From: Flavobacterium cutihirudinis
Lineage (GTDB): Bacteria; Bacteroidota; Bacteroidia; Flavobacteriales; Flavobacteriaceae
NCBI RefSeq assembly: GCF_003385895.1
Contig: NZ_QRDQ01000008.1
Coordinates: forward strand, 740,354 to 804,353
Direction of reading: 5' to 3'
Length of the DNA stretch: 64,000 nt
The notes under the pieces are model-generated. The model did no database searches. It was not told the origin of the DNA and saw only the letters and a list, made by a program, of their open reading frames with translations. The position numbers were made by a program, and so were the translations under genes. Positions 8,885 to 20,678 of the stretch are shown in pieces (positions within the stretch are counted from its first letter, which is position 1; each line of letters opens with the position of its first letter).

Positions 8885-9823
8885 TTAGCTCAAATGCTCA
8901 ATCATATCTTTAGTCATGGTTTCCAAATCGAATTTATGATTCCATCCCCAATCTTCTCTTGCAGAAGAATCATCGATACTTGCCGGCCAGCTGTCCGCAA
9001 TTTTCTGACGGAAATCAGGATTATAAGTAATTTCAAATTCCGGAATATGTTTTTTGATTTCGGCAGCAATTTCAGTTGGCGTAAAACTCATTGCAGCCAA
9101 ATTGTATGAAGAATGAATTTTAATTTCTTCAGCCGGAGCTTTCATGATGTTGATCGTTGCGTCGATTGCATCATCCATATACATCATTGGCATTTTGGTT
9201 TCAGATGATAAAAAGCATTCATATTTTTTATCGGCAATAGCCTTATAGAAAATATCAACAGCATAATCTGTGGTTCCACCGCCCGGAGGAGTCGACCAGC
9301 TAATTAAACCCGGATAACGAATACTACGAACATCAACACCATAAATATTATGATAATATTCGCACCATCTTTCGCCCGCTTGTTTACTAATTCCGTAAAC
9401 AGTTGAAGGTTCCATTACAGTATATTGAGGTGTGTTTTCTTTAGGAGTTGTTGGTCCAAAAACAGCAATACTTGAAGGCCAGAATATCTTTTTTATTTTT
9501 TGGGCTTTAGCCAAATTTAAAACGTGAAAAAGAGAATTCATATTCAAATCCCATGCAAAAGCAGGATTTTTTTCAGCAGTTGCAGATAAAAGCGCTGCCA
9601 TTAAATAGATATCTGTAATTTGGTGTACTTCAACAAGATGCTCAATTTGGTTGAAATCTAAAGCATTGACAACTTCAAAAGGTCCTGAGTTTACAACATC
9701 AGTATTTAACTTTCGAATATCCGAAGCAATTACATTTTCTGTTCCGTATAATTTACGAAGCTTTTGGGTCAGTTCTGTCCCAATTTGGCCACAAGCGCCG
9801 ATGATTAATATTTTTGGATTCAT
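8885..9823 (-). CDS. tdh: NAD-dependent L-threonine 3-dehydrogenase (epimerase-like SDR type)
   Basis: Oxidises L-threonine to 2-amino-3-oxobutyrate with NAD+ in the cytoplasm. The protein has 312 residues, which fits the short-chain (extended SDR) threonine dehydrogenases described from Flavobacterium, not the zinc-dependent E. coli type. The Rossmann motif GACGQIG lies near the N-terminus and the YGISK motif carries the catalytic Tyr and Lys. The sequence SIRYPGLISW and the Gly-rich stretch after it are typical of this subgroup. I chose the ATG at 9823 (MNPKILIIG), because the extra 13 residues upstream would precede the Rossmann strand. A general UDP-sugar epimerase is the alternative, but the match to threonine dehydrogenase is better. 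Confidence 0.85.
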   Translation of the reverse strand: MNPKILIIGACGQIGTELTQKLRKLYGTENVIASDIRKLNTDVVNSGPFEVVNALDFNQIEHLVEVHQITDIYLMAALLSATAEKNPAFAWDLNMNSLFHVLNLAKAQKIKKIFWPSSIAVFGPTTPKENTPQYTVMEPSTVYGISKQAGERWCEYYHNIYGVDVRSIRYPGLISWSTPPGGGTTDYAVDIFYKAIADKKYECFLSSETKMPMMYMDDAIDATINIMKAPAEEIKIHSSYNLAAMSFTPTEIAAEIKKHIPEFEITYNPDFRQKIADSWPASIDDSSAREDWGWNHKFDLETMTKDMIEHLS

Positions 9824-10209
9824 TGTGTAGTTTTTAGTTAAGCAAATATAAGGTTTTCGCAAATAATTTTAATTTTTAGATAAACTAATTATAAATTTAA
9901 TAATTATAAAGTTTGTTTGTTGGATTATTCTCTTTTCCAGCGGTGTGCCTTTGTGCTTGCTTAAGTGTGCCCGTGTGTCTCCAAGGGTGTGTCTGTGTGC
10001 CTGTAGAGGTGTGTCTGTGTGTCTTTGGGAATTTGATCTTGAAAATCATTTTTAGAAATCATAAGCGCTAAATAAAGTATCTTAATTTTTTAACGGAATA
10101 ACAATTTGGGTTACCAAAAAATAATATTGATTTATAGAATCTTTAGCAAAAAACAGAATTCGTAATTGTAAATTTACTTTGTAACTTTGTAGCTTAATGT
10201 TTTTACCAA
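9824..10209. repeat. Intergenic region with GT-rich direct repeats
   Basis: This gap separates the divergent tdh and lipoprotein genes. Positions 9940-10027 form a GTGTGTC/GTGTGCC-rich tract that stands out from the AT-rich surroundings. The 14-mer GGTGTGTCTGTGTG occurs at 9986-9999 and again at 10008-10021, a period of 22. No open frame in it looks coding. Near the lipoprotein gene, TAACTTTG at 10182-10189 fits the -7 promoter box, but no -33 box is seen. Confidence 0.6.
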
Positions 10210-10836
10210 ATGAAATATAAAATAGCTCTCTTTCTGCTTTTGATTTTTGTACTGCAATCCTGTCAGGATGAAAATGAAAAACGTCGTGCTGAAAACGAAA
10301 AAGTAGCAAAAAAGAATGAGAAAATCTTCAATAACATCAATAAAGCCTGGATTTTTATTGATGAACCGATTAATGATATTGCAGAGCAAAAAATAAGTTC
10401 ATGGAATGAATGGCGCGACTTTCTAAAAGAAATCGGCGAGAAGCCAAGAAGAACAATTGGAGCATTTCAAAAAAAGTCAAAAGCGATTTCGAATAAAGCA
10501 ATGGCTTTAAACAATAATATTCCGCCCGAATTTAATCAGCCGGCAATTAAAAGCCGAATTTCTATTTTGATTACCAAAGTAAGAATGATGGATTTATTTA
10601 TTCATTTGAGTAAAATTCCGGATGAGAAAGTAACGTTCTTAATTGGAGATATCAATAAAGAAATCGTTTCACTGGAAAGACAAATGGATAAAATTGTTGA
10701 GAAAGCAAAAATTCCAAAAGAAGAAGGAGAAGCTGATTTCTTAAGAATGTTGGATACAACCCGTGCAATTCCGAATACAAATGCCGATCAGATGCGCATG
10801 CATAATCTAGATCAAAATTCACCAAAAGTTGAGTAA
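10210..10836 (+). CDS. Small charged lipoprotein of unknown function
   Basis: 208 residues, not recognised. The N-terminus MKYKIALFLLLIFVLQSC is a lipoprotein signal with Cys18. The mature part is helical and strongly charged (DENEKRRAENEKVAKKNEK), then turns into an amphipathic helical region with WNEWRDFLKEIGEKPRR. No catalytic motif was seen. Its last 8 bases overlap the start of mfd, so the two are translationally coupled. That ties an envelope lipoprotein to a DNA-repair translocase gene; the link may be only shared transcription. Confidence 0.8.
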   Translation: MKYKIALFLLLIFVLQSCQDENEKRRAENEKVAKKNEKIFNNINKAWIFIDEPINDIAEQKISSWNEWRDFLKEIGEKPRRTIGAFQKKSKAISNKAMALNNNIPPEFNQPAIKSRISILITKVRMMDLFIHLSKIPDEKVTFLIGDINKEIVSLERQMDKIVEKAKIPKEEGEADFLRMLDTTRAIPNTNADQMRMHNLDQNSPKVE

Positions 10837-13800
10837 AAACGCCTTATATACTATCTACGATAATTTGCCAAAAGCGCAACAGATTGCAACAAATCTGTTG
10901 GAGGGAAATCAAATAAAAATGCATCTAAGCGGTTTGCTTGGATCTGCGGTTTCGTTTGTAATTCGTTCGGTTTTCAGGAAATCTGAGCTACCATTTTTGA
11001 TTGTTTTAGACAATAAAGAAGAAGCTGCTTATTACCTGAACGATTTGGAACAAATGATTGGAGAACAAGATGTTTTGTTTTATCCGGCTTCGTTCCGTCG
11101 TCCATACCAAATTGATGAAACTGATAATGCCAATGTTTTGCTTCGCGCTGAGGTTTTAAACCGAATCAATTCCCGAAAAAAACCAGCCGTAATTGTTACG
11201 TATCCTGAAGCACTTTTTGAAAAAGTTGTTACGAGAAGAGAATTAGACAAAAACACTTTAAAAGTGGCTTTGAATGATAAAATTTCGATTGATTTTATTA
11301 ATGAAGTTTTGTTCGAATATGAATTTAAAAGAGTTGATTTCATTACAGAACCCGGAGAATTTTCGGTTCGTGGAGGAATTGTCGATGTTTTCTCTTTTTC
11401 GAATGATCATCCTTATAGGATTGAGTTTTTTGGAAATGAAGTAGACAGCATTCGAACTTTTGATGTTGAGACACAATTATCAGTTCAGACGCATAAAAAA
11501 ATCACGATTATCCCGAATGTTGAAAACAAGCTTTTTCAGGAAAACCGTGAAAGTTTCTTAGATTATATTGCAGAAAGAACGGTTCTTTTTATTCAAAATA
11601 CCGAAGGACTTTTTAGTCAGTTGGACAAACAATTCGCTAGAGCGGAAGAAGCTTTTGAGAAACTTTCAAAAGAAATAAAACACGCCACTCCGGAACAATT
11701 GTTTTTAAATCAGGCTTCATTTATTAAACGATCTTTGGATTTTTCTATAGTCGAATTGTCAAAACCAGTTTATAAAACGACGAAGAAATTCGAATTTCAT
11801 ATTCAGCCACAGCCTTCATTTAATAAGCAATTTGATTTGTTGCTGAACAATTTGAGCGATAATCATTTTAACGGATATAAAAATTATTTGTTCTGTTCGA
11901 ATGAAACGCAGGCAAAACGTTTTCATGATATTTTTGAAAGTTTAGACGAAGCCAATTCTGAGAATATCAGAAAGCAATATAATACTATTGTATTGCCATT
12001 ATACCAAGGTTTTATTGACGAAGAAAATCAAATAACGGCTTATACAGATCATCAGATTTTTGAGCGTTATCATAAATTCAACATCAAAAACGGTTATTCT
12101 AAAAAGCAAAATATCACTTTAAAAGAATTAACCGCACTTTCTGTTGGCGATTATGTAACGCACATTGATCACGGAATTGGGAAATTTGGCGGCTTGCAGA
12201 AAATTCAGGTCGAGGGAAAAACACAAGAAGCCATTAAATTGGTTTATGCCGATAATGATATCGTGTATGTGAGCATTCACTCGCTTCATAAAATTTCCAA
12301 ATACAACGGTAAAGACGGAACGCCTCCAAAAATCTACAAATTAGGATCGAACGCTTGGAAAGTTTTAAAACAAAAAACCAAAGCGCGCGTCAAACATATT
12401 GCGTTCAATTTGATTCAGTTGTATGCGAAACGAAGATTAGAAAAAGGTTTTCAATTTGCGCCGGATAGTTATTTGCAAAACGAATTAGAAAGTTCGTTTA
12501 TTTATGAAGATACTCCAGATCAAACCAAATCGACGGCAGAAGTAAAAGCCGATATGGAAAGCGATCGCCCGATGGATCGTTTGGTTTGTGGTGATGTTGG
12601 TTTCGGAAAAACAGAAGTTGCGATTCGTGCCGCTTTTAAAGCGGTTGATAATAGCAAACAAGTTGCTGTTTTAGTTCCGACGACTATTTTGGCGTACCAA
12701 CATTACAGAACTTTTTCGGAACGTTTGAAAGATATGCCAGTTTCAATTGGTTACTTAAACCGATTCAGAACAGCAAAACAGAAAACGCAAACTTTAAAAG
12801 ATTTAGCCGAAGGAAAACTAGATATCGTTATTGGAACACATCAATTGGTAAACAAAAATGTAGTTTTTAAAGACTTAGGTTTATTGATTGTTGATGAGGA
12901 ACAAAAGTTTGGAGTAAACGTAAAAGATAAATTAAAAACGATTGCTGCAAATGTTGATACATTGACGTTAACGGCAACGCCAATTCCGAGAACGCTTCAA
13001 TTTTCGTTAATGGCGGCTCGAGATTTATCAGTAATTACGACGCCTCCGCCAAATCGTTATCCAATTGAAACAAATGTAGTTGGTTTTAATGAAGAGATTA
13101 TTCGTGATGCGATTTCGTATGAAATTCAACGAAACGGGCAAGTTTTCTTCATCAATAACCGAATCGAAAATATAAAAGAAGTGGCAGGAATGATTCAGCG
13201 TTTGGTTCCAAATGCTAGAGTCGGAATTGGTCACGGACAAATGGACGGTGCCAAACTTGAAGAATTGATGTTAGGTTTCATGAACGGAGATTTTGATGTT
13301 TTGGTGGCAACAACCATTATTGAAAGTGGATTGGACGTTCCAAATGCCAACACGATTTTCATCAATAATGCCAACAATTTCGGATTATCAGATTTGCACC
13401 AAATGCGTGGTCGAGTAGGGCGAAGCAACAAAAAAGCATTCTGTTATTTCATTTGTCCGCCGTATTCTTCTATGACCGAAGATGCAAGAAAACGTATTCA
13501 GGCATTGGAACAATTCAGCGAATTAGGAAGCGGTTTCAACATTGCGATGAAAGATCTTGAAATTCGTGGTGCAGGAGATTTATTAGGTGGTGAACAAAGC
13601 GGTTTCATTAATGAAATTGGTTTTGATACGTATCAAAAAATCATGAACGAAGCGATTGAAGAATTGAAGGAAAATGAATTCAAAGATTTATATCCGGAAG
13701 AAAATGATATCGATACCAAAGAATATGTAAAAGATATTCAAATCGATGCCGATTTTGAGCTTTTATTCCCAGATGAATATATCAACAACGTTTCAGAACG

Positions 13801-14191
13801 TTTGGTTTTATACAACGAATTGGGAGCAATCAAAGACGAAGCCGGTTTACAGGAATTCGAGAAAAAATTGATTGACCGTTTTGGTCCGTTGCCAAAACAA
13901 GCTATTTCATTATTAAACAGCATCCGAATAAAATGGATTGCAACGAAAGTCGGAATTGAGAAATTGGTTCTGAAACAAGGCAAAATGATTGGATATTTTG
14001 TTTCAGATCAACAGTCTGATTATTACCAATCGGTGAAGTTTAGGAATGTTTTAAATTTTGTTCAGAAGCATAGCAATATCTGCAAAATGAAAGAAAAACA
14101 AACCGTTAATGGATTACGTCTGTTGTTGACTTTTGAGAATGTGAAGTCTATAAAACGTGCGTTGGAGTTGATGGAATTGTTTGAGGAGTAA
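10829..14191 (+). CDS. mfd: Transcription-repair coupling factor Mfd
   Basis: ATP-driven translocase that removes RNA polymerase stalled at DNA lesions and recruits UvrA for nucleotide excision repair. At 1120 residues it is close to the E. coli length. The first third is the UvrB-like damage-recognition part. The RNA-polymerase interacting domain follows (SVGDYVTHIDHGIGKF, about 440-500), then the superfamily 2 helicase core: Walker A GDVGFGKTE near residue 587, DEEQ in VDEEQKFG near 688, and TATPIPRTLQ. The TRG/QMRGRVGRS motifs come next. I chose the TTG at 10829 because the next in-frame ATG, 30 codons later, would remove conserved N-terminal sequence (LPKAQQIATNLLEG). TTG and the upstream TAA overlap. 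Confidence 0.96.
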   Translation: MSKNALYTIYDNLPKAQQIATNLLEGNQIKMHLSGLLGSAVSFVIRSVFRKSELPFLIVLDNKEEAAYYLNDLEQMIGEQDVLFYPASFRRPYQIDETDNANVLLRAEVLNRINSRKKPAVIVTYPEALFEKVVTRRELDKNTLKVALNDKISIDFINEVLFEYEFKRVDFITEPGEFSVRGGIVDVFSFSNDHPYRIEFFGNEVDSIRTFDVETQLSVQTHKKITIIPNVENKLFQENRESFLDYIAERTVLFIQNTEGLFSQLDKQFARAEEAFEKLSKEIKHATPEQLFLNQASFIKRSLDFSIVELSKPVYKTTKKFEFHIQPQPSFNKQFDLLLNNLSDNHFNGYKNYLFCSNETQAKRFHDIFESLDEANSENIRKQYNTIVLPLYQGFIDEENQITAYTDHQIFERYHKFNIKNGYSKKQNITLKELTALSVGDYVTHIDHGIGKFGGLQKIQVEGKTQEAIKLVYADNDIVYVSIHSLHKISKYNGKDGTPPKIYKLGSNAWKVLKQKTKARVKHIAFNLIQLYAKRRLEKGFQFAPDSYLQNELESSFIYEDTPDQTKSTAEVKADMESDRPMDRLVCGDVGFGKTEVAIRAAFKAVDNSKQVAVLVPTTILAYQHYRTFSERLKDMPVSIGYLNRFRTAKQKTQTLKDLAEGKLDIVIGTHQLVNKNVVFKDLGLLIVDEEQKFGVNVKDKLKTIAANVDTLTLTATPIPRTLQFSLMAARDLSVITTPPPNRYPIETNVVGFNEEIIRDAISYEIQRNGQVFFINNRIENIKEVAGMIQRLVPNARVGIGHGQMDGAKLEELMLGFMNGDFDVLVATTIIESGLDVPNANTIFINNANNFGLSDLHQMRGRVGRSNKKAFCYFICPPYSSMTEDARKRIQALEQFSELGSGFNIAMKDLEIRGAGDLLGGEQSGFINEIGFDTYQKIMNEAIEELKENEFKDLYPEENDIDTKEYVKDIQIDADFELLFPDEYINNVSERLVLYNELGAIKDEAGLQEFEKKLIDRFGPLPKQAISLLNSIRIKWIATKVGIEKLVLKQGKMIGYFVSDQQSDYYQSVKFRNVLNFVQKHSNICKMKEKQTVNGLRLLLTFENVKSIKRALELMELFEE

Positions 14192-14200
14192 AAAAAGATA

Positions 14201-14250
14201 GCCACGAATTCACGAATTAATCTCTTTAAAATAATTCGTGAATTCGTGGC
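14201..14250. repeat. Perfect 19-bp inverted repeat downstream of mfd
   Basis: Arms at 14201-14219 and 14232-14250 begin GCCACGAATTC and are exactly complementary, with a 12-base loop. There is no T run directly after it and a separate terminator follows, so it looks more like a dispersed intergenic repeat than the mfd terminator. Confidence 0.7.
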
Positions 14251-14265
14251 GAAAAAAATATAACA

Positions 14266-14301
14266 AAAAATGGCGCACGAAAAATTTCATGCGCCATTTT
14301 T
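14266..14301. terminator. Bidirectional terminator between mfd and the GH97 gene
   Basis: The 12-base stem AAAAATGGCGCA (14266-14277) pairs with TGCGCCATTTTT (14290-14301). With A and T runs on both flanks it can stop both convergent transcripts. Confidence 0.85.
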
Positions 14302-14326
14302 ACTTACTACCTAATTAACCAAATTT

Positions 14327-16528
<2,202 letters not shown>

Positions 16529-16547
16529 TTAATTTTATCAGAGGCTT

Positions 16548-17951
16548 TTATTGTTTTTTAAGTATTAAATATTGGTAGGCCGATAAGTTTATTTCGGCAC
16601 CAATTGTTACTTGATTTCCGGTTAAGGCATCAACCCAGGTAGTATTTGCTAATGCGGTTGAAGTAGCATATTTAACCGCTTTATTTTTAACATTTACTAC
16701 AATTAAAACTTTATCAGCAGCTGTTTCCATAGAAAATACGGTTGCATCATTACTGCTATATCCTGTAATTTTTCCTTTTCTAAGTGCTTCACTAGTATTT
16801 CTAAAAGCGATTATCTTTTTGTATTCTTTCAACATAGCATAATCGGCTGTAGACCAGTCAATGGCAATTTTATCAAAATAATCGATTCGTTTTGCGTATC
16901 CAATTTCCTGTCCGCCGTAAATCATCGGAACAGATTTCATGCTTGAAGCAATAACAAAAGCAGCTAATGATCCTTTTTTACCTCCAAAAAGTTCTAAAGG
17001 AGTTCCATCAGAAAGATTCACATCGTGGTTTGTAATATAACGAACAATGCGTTTTGAACTGTCTAATTGGCCATACTCTTTAGAGCTTTCAGTTTGTAAA
17101 TAAGAAGCAGGCTGTGCTTCTGAAAATACTTTTTTTAATGCATCAAAATATGAAAAACCAAAAGTATAATCAAAACCAGCATCATAATGATTGACTCTTG
17201 TTCCTTCTGCCATCATGATCATTTTTTGATTTTTGATTTTACGAATTTCAGTAATGGCTTGCGTCCAGAATGCCTGCGGAACAAAATCGGCAGCATCGCA
17301 TCTGAAACCATCAATATTGGCATTGTAAACCCAGTATGACATCGCATCGATCATGGCTTTTTTCATGTCAGTATTGTTGTAGTTTAATTGCGCTACATCT
17401 TGCCAGTTGGTTTCCGGTGGAATTGTAATATTTCCGTTGGCATCTTTTTGATACCAGTCAGAATGCGCTGTAATCCATTGATTGTCCCATGAAGTATGAT
17501 TCGCAACCCAGTCTAAAATAACAGCCATGTTTTTACTATGCGCCGCGGTAACTAAAGAACGAAGATCATCTAAAGTCCCAAAATCAGGATTAACTGCTTT
17601 GTAATCTTTAACGCAATACGGTGAACCGTATTTTCCTGCAGCTTTTAAAACTCCAACAGGATAAATTGGCATTAAATAAATCACATTTGCACCTAATTTC
17701 TGAATAGAATCAAGTCGTTTCTGTACTCCCTTTAAATTTCCTTCTGGACTAAAAGAACGTAGATTTACCTGATAAATGACCGCATCTTCGTTTGCCGGAA
17801 CTTTATCAAATGCAGTTCCGTATTGCTGGTATTCAGTTCCTGTTCCTGGATCCGGTTTTGGATCTGTTTTCGGATTGTCATCTGATGAACTGCAGGAAAC
17901 AAACGCCAAAGCAAGCAGCAAAATAGAAATGATGTTGGTTTTAGACTTCAT
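16548..17951 (-). CDS. GH13 alpha-amylase family lipoprotein (SusG-like)
   Basis: Cuts internal alpha-1,4 bonds of starch-type glucans. 467 residues. The signal MKSKTNIISILLLALAFVSC ends in a lipobox, and Cys20 is followed by SSSDDN, a surface-export signal in flavobacteria. The GH13 regions are complete: DWVANH (region I), GFRCDAADF with nucleophile Asp219, MMAEGT with acid Glu249, and ITNHD with Asp310. It is shorter than SusG and I see no inserted carbohydrate-binding module. A Pro/Asp linker (PKTDPKPDPGTG) separates the anchor from the barrel. It lies between susE and the GH97 gene, and a hairpin precedes it. Confidence 0.94.
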   Translation of the reverse strand: MKSKTNIISILLLALAFVSCSSSDDNPKTDPKPDPGTGTEYQQYGTAFDKVPANEDAVIYQVNLRSFSPEGNLKGVQKRLDSIQKLGANVIYLMPIYPVGVLKAAGKYGSPYCVKDYKAVNPDFGTLDDLRSLVTAAHSKNMAVILDWVANHTSWDNQWITAHSDWYQKDANGNITIPPETNWQDVAQLNYNNTDMKKAMIDAMSYWVYNANIDGFRCDAADFVPQAFWTQAITEIRKIKNQKMIMMAEGTRVNHYDAGFDYTFGFSYFDALKKVFSEAQPASYLQTESSKEYGQLDSSKRIVRYITNHDVNLSDGTPLELFGGKKGSLAAFVIASSMKSVPMIYGGQEIGYAKRIDYFDKIAIDWSTADYAMLKEYKKIIAFRNTSEALRKGKITGYSSNDATVFSMETAADKVLIVVNVKNKAVKYATSTALANTTWVDALTGNQVTIGAEINLSAYQYLILKKQ

Positions 17952-18009
17952 GATTTTAGAAATTAAATTTTACAAGACTAGAATTTTAGTTTTTAAACAT
18001 TTTTAGATA

Positions 18010-18036
18010 ACCTGCCTTTTGCTCAGAAAGGCAGGT
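18010..18036 (-). promoter_or_regulatory. Hairpin between susE and the amylase genes
   Basis: A perfect 10-base stem (ACCTGCCTTT at 18010-18019, AAAGGCAGGT at 18027-18036) with a 7-base loop, in the 124-base gap between susE and GH13. On the coding (minus) strand no long T run follows. It is therefore more likely an mRNA-stabilising or partial-termination hairpin than a full terminator. Confidence 0.6.
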
Positions 18037-18075
18037 ATCACTCAAACTAATCTAGCTTATATGAAATATGTTAGA

Positions 18076-19161
18076 TTATTTTTTAGTAACAGTATAAGTA
18101 GCAGATGCAGGGAAAGTTCCTTTATCGCCAACAACCGTCGTTGCTTCATTTATTGAGAATGTAACTTCATAAGTACCAGCTTCTGGTATAGAATATGCTC
18201 CAGAGTTATCTAAATAAGCAATTCCGCTTGTGCTTTCTTTTTGACCGTAGTTAATATCCCAGCTATTATTCAATCTGAATTTTAGGGCTCCTACCTTCAA
18301 ATCAACAGTAACCTTCCATACTTTATTTACGTGATCGTAGGTCATAGGTGTGCTATTGTCCCAGCCACCTGGAGTACCATCTCCAACAACTCCCCATGCA
18401 TAAGGAGTAGCAGACCATTTTAAAGTATTTAAGTTTACTTTTATTTGATATGAACCTGCGCCTGGAAGAAATAAATTATCATCATCCATTCTAACTAAAT
18501 CTTCATTAGTAGCACCTGCACCATAAAATTCAGCCCATGTTCTTGCAGTATTTAGTTTAAATGCTAATGCAGTACCTTGAGCAGTCATATATCCTTGGAA
18601 GATTCCTTTTTCAATTGCTGGTAAAGCTGCAGCAGTTTCAATAGCCCAACCTTGATAATCTCCAGGCATATAAATTTCGCCAAAAACAACTGCTTTTTCA
18701 TAAGGAGTTACTGTTATCTCAATTGGATCAGAATAAATATTTCTATCCATGGCAGCCACAACTCTTACGGCTAATTTTCCCTCTACATTAGGTTGTAATC
18801 CTAAATCAGTTGCAATTTTATTCAAATCACGAATAGTAAAAGATTTGGTTAAAACATCGTTTCCTGCTTCAAATACTTTAGCATTTAACCACGCCTTATT
18901 ACCAGTAGTATTTGCTGGGAGATCAAATTGAACCGTATATAAAACGGGAGCTTCAATTGGGAAAACAACAGCTGACCAAGAAATGGTTGTTGCAGTATCA
19001 TCGGCTGCATCTTCTGTAAGCACAATTTTACTTGCAGAAGATGTAATTGCAGCAGGAAAACTAACCGATTTTAAAACGGTTAATTCCGCATCAGAGTCAC
19101 AAGAAGTAGCCACGATTACTAATGCAAGTAACGCTACTAATTTATTTATATATTTTTTCAT
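18076..19161 (-). CDS. susE: SusE/SusF-like glucan-binding outer-membrane lipoprotein
   Basis: Binds starch-type glucans at the cell surface next to SusC/SusD. 361 residues. MKKYINKLVALLALVIVATSC is a lipoprotein signal, and the mature start CDSDAE is acidic as in surface lipoproteins. The N-terminal third (SVSFPAAITSSASKIVL onward) is the SusE Ig-like domain. Two beta-rich carbohydrate-binding repeats follow: one starts YMPGDYQGW near residue 165, the other WGVVGDGTPGGW near residue 255. Trp, Asn and aromatic residues recur in both, as expected for glucan contact. The start codon lies 15 bases after the susD stop. Confidence 0.88.
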   Translation of the reverse strand: MKKYINKLVALLALVIVATSCDSDAELTVLKSVSFPAAITSSASKIVLTEDAADDTATTISWSAVVFPIEAPVLYTVQFDLPANTTGNKAWLNAKVFEAGNDVLTKSFTIRDLNKIATDLGLQPNVEGKLAVRVVAAMDRNIYSDPIEITVTPYEKAVVFGEIYMPGDYQGWAIETAAALPAIEKGIFQGYMTAQGTALAFKLNTARTWAEFYGAGATNEDLVRMDDDNLFLPGAGSYQIKVNLNTLKWSATPYAWGVVGDGTPGGWDNSTPMTYDHVNKVWKVTVDLKVGALKFRLNNSWDINYGQKESTSGIAYLDNSGAYSIPEAGTYEVTFSINEATTVVGDKGTFPASATYTVTKK

Positions 19162-19176
19162 ATTATTTAGCTGTTT

Positions 19177-20670
19177 TTAGTAACCTGGATTTTGTTTAAG
19201 TCCTGGATTTGCATTTAAAGCTGAAGTTGGGATAGGGAATATTTTTCTATATTCTTCTGAAACACCTCTGAATTCATTTGGTAACAAAAATTTATCAAAA
19301 CGAATCATATCTTCTCTACGGTGTCCTTCCCAATTTAATTCGCGTCCTCTTTCATCAAAAATATCATCAAGAGTAGGGTTTGAAGCTAAAGCACCAAGAC
19401 CAGCGCGAGTTCTAATAGCATCAACTAATGGTTTGGCTGCTCCGGCATTACCTAAACGAACATTACATTCAGCTGTCATTAATATAACATCGGCATATCT
19501 GTAAATAGGGAAATCATTTGACGCTCCACCACCGTTCATTGAACCTGCAGGATAAAATTTAACATTTCGAACACCTTCCTGAGCACCCGCTCCCGGATTA
19601 TCTAATGAAGTTATATCTAATGTATAATTTACGTCACCAGGCTGTGGACCTATTAAGAATTGTTTTTTACGAATATCTTTATCATCATATTTCGCGTAAA
19701 AATCTTTTGGGATAACAGATCCGTTCCAGCCACTATAACCAAATAAAGCATTAGCATGTGGTCCGATTAAACTACGTACACTAAAAATATTACGTCCTAC
19801 AATATCCACTGTAGTGTAAATAGATAAAATCGTTTCATCTTGTGGATTCACATCTCCAAACAACTCATAATATTTATTTCCTAACGGACTTGAAGCATCT
19901 GAAAGGGCAGGATGTAATGAAAATCCTCCGCCATTTACCACATTACAAGCAGCTAAACATTCTTCCCATTTTGGAGTTCCAGTTAAAACACCGGCATTCA
20001 TATATACTTTAGCAAGCAAAGTATATCCGGCCCATTTGTTGAATCTGCCGTAAAATTCTCCACCTTTAGTACCAGGTAATAAATCAATATTTGCTTTTAA
20101 TTCAGAGACTACAAAATCAAATACCTCTTTACGACTTGCTTGTGGTATTTTATCAACTGTAATATTGTTGTCTGTATAAAATGGCACATTTCCAAAATCA
20201 TCAATCAATAAATAATAGAAAAATGCTCTTAAAACTTTTGCTTCAGCAATTTTTGATGCATCAGCTTTAGAGTCTTCCAATAGTTTTACGGCAAGGTTTG
20301 CATTGAAAACGGACACATATAACCAGTTCCAGGTATTTCGAACTACTTCATCTGTTGGCAACCATTGATGTTTGAATAAGATTGCAAATTCAGTTGACCA
20401 GTCACCTGTATTTCTATGAGGAATAACCTGATCATCAACACACATAGAGTTTAAGTCATACCAACCCAAATCTGCACCAGCATAACCCACACCACCCCAG
20501 TTACCAGGAATTTGGGCGTATACACCAGCTAAAGCGATATCGGCTCCTTGAGGTGATCCGTAAAAATCTTCTGCAGGATATTTGTCGTACACGTTTTCTT
20601 CAAGATCGGTGCAACTTGTAAGAGCAAAGAAACAAAGGCTTCCTGCTATAAATATATTTTTTATTTTCAT
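19177..20670 (-). CDS. susD: RagB/SusD family nutrient uptake lipoprotein
   Basis: Forms the lid of the SusC channel and binds the incoming glucan at the outer membrane. 497 residues. The N-terminus MKIKNIFIAGSLCFFALTSC ends in a lipobox and continues TDLEENVYDKYP, as in many SusD proteins. TPR-like helices follow (ADIALAGVYAQI; AKVLRAFFYYLLIDDFG). The C-terminus carries the family signature (RTRAGLGAL, DERGRELNWEGHRREDMIRFDK) and ends KQNPGY. It starts 8 bases after the susC stop, the normal arrangement. Confidence 0.95.
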   Translation of the reverse strand: MKIKNIFIAGSLCFFALTSCTDLEENVYDKYPAEDFYGSPQGADIALAGVYAQIPGNWGGVGYAGADLGWYDLNSMCVDDQVIPHRNTGDWSTEFAILFKHQWLPTDEVVRNTWNWLYVSVFNANLAVKLLEDSKADASKIAEAKVLRAFFYYLLIDDFGNVPFYTDNNITVDKIPQASRKEVFDFVVSELKANIDLLPGTKGGEFYGRFNKWAGYTLLAKVYMNAGVLTGTPKWEECLAACNVVNGGGFSLHPALSDASSPLGNKYYELFGDVNPQDETILSIYTTVDIVGRNIFSVRSLIGPHANALFGYSGWNGSVIPKDFYAKYDDKDIRKKQFLIGPQPGDVNYTLDITSLDNPGAGAQEGVRNVKFYPAGSMNGGGASNDFPIYRYADVILMTAECNVRLGNAGAAKPLVDAIRTRAGLGALASNPTLDDIFDERGRELNWEGHRREDMIRFDKFLLPNEFRGVSEEYRKIFPIPTSALNANPGLKQNPGY

Positions 20671-20678
20671 TTCTTTTA

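Noticed and set aside
10082..10389. Minus-strand frames over the lipoprotein gene
   Set aside because: They overlap the better-supported lipoprotein gene and have no family features.
14201..14250. The 19-bp inverted repeat as the mfd terminator
   Set aside because: No T run follows it directly; a clearer terminator lies 16 bases further on.
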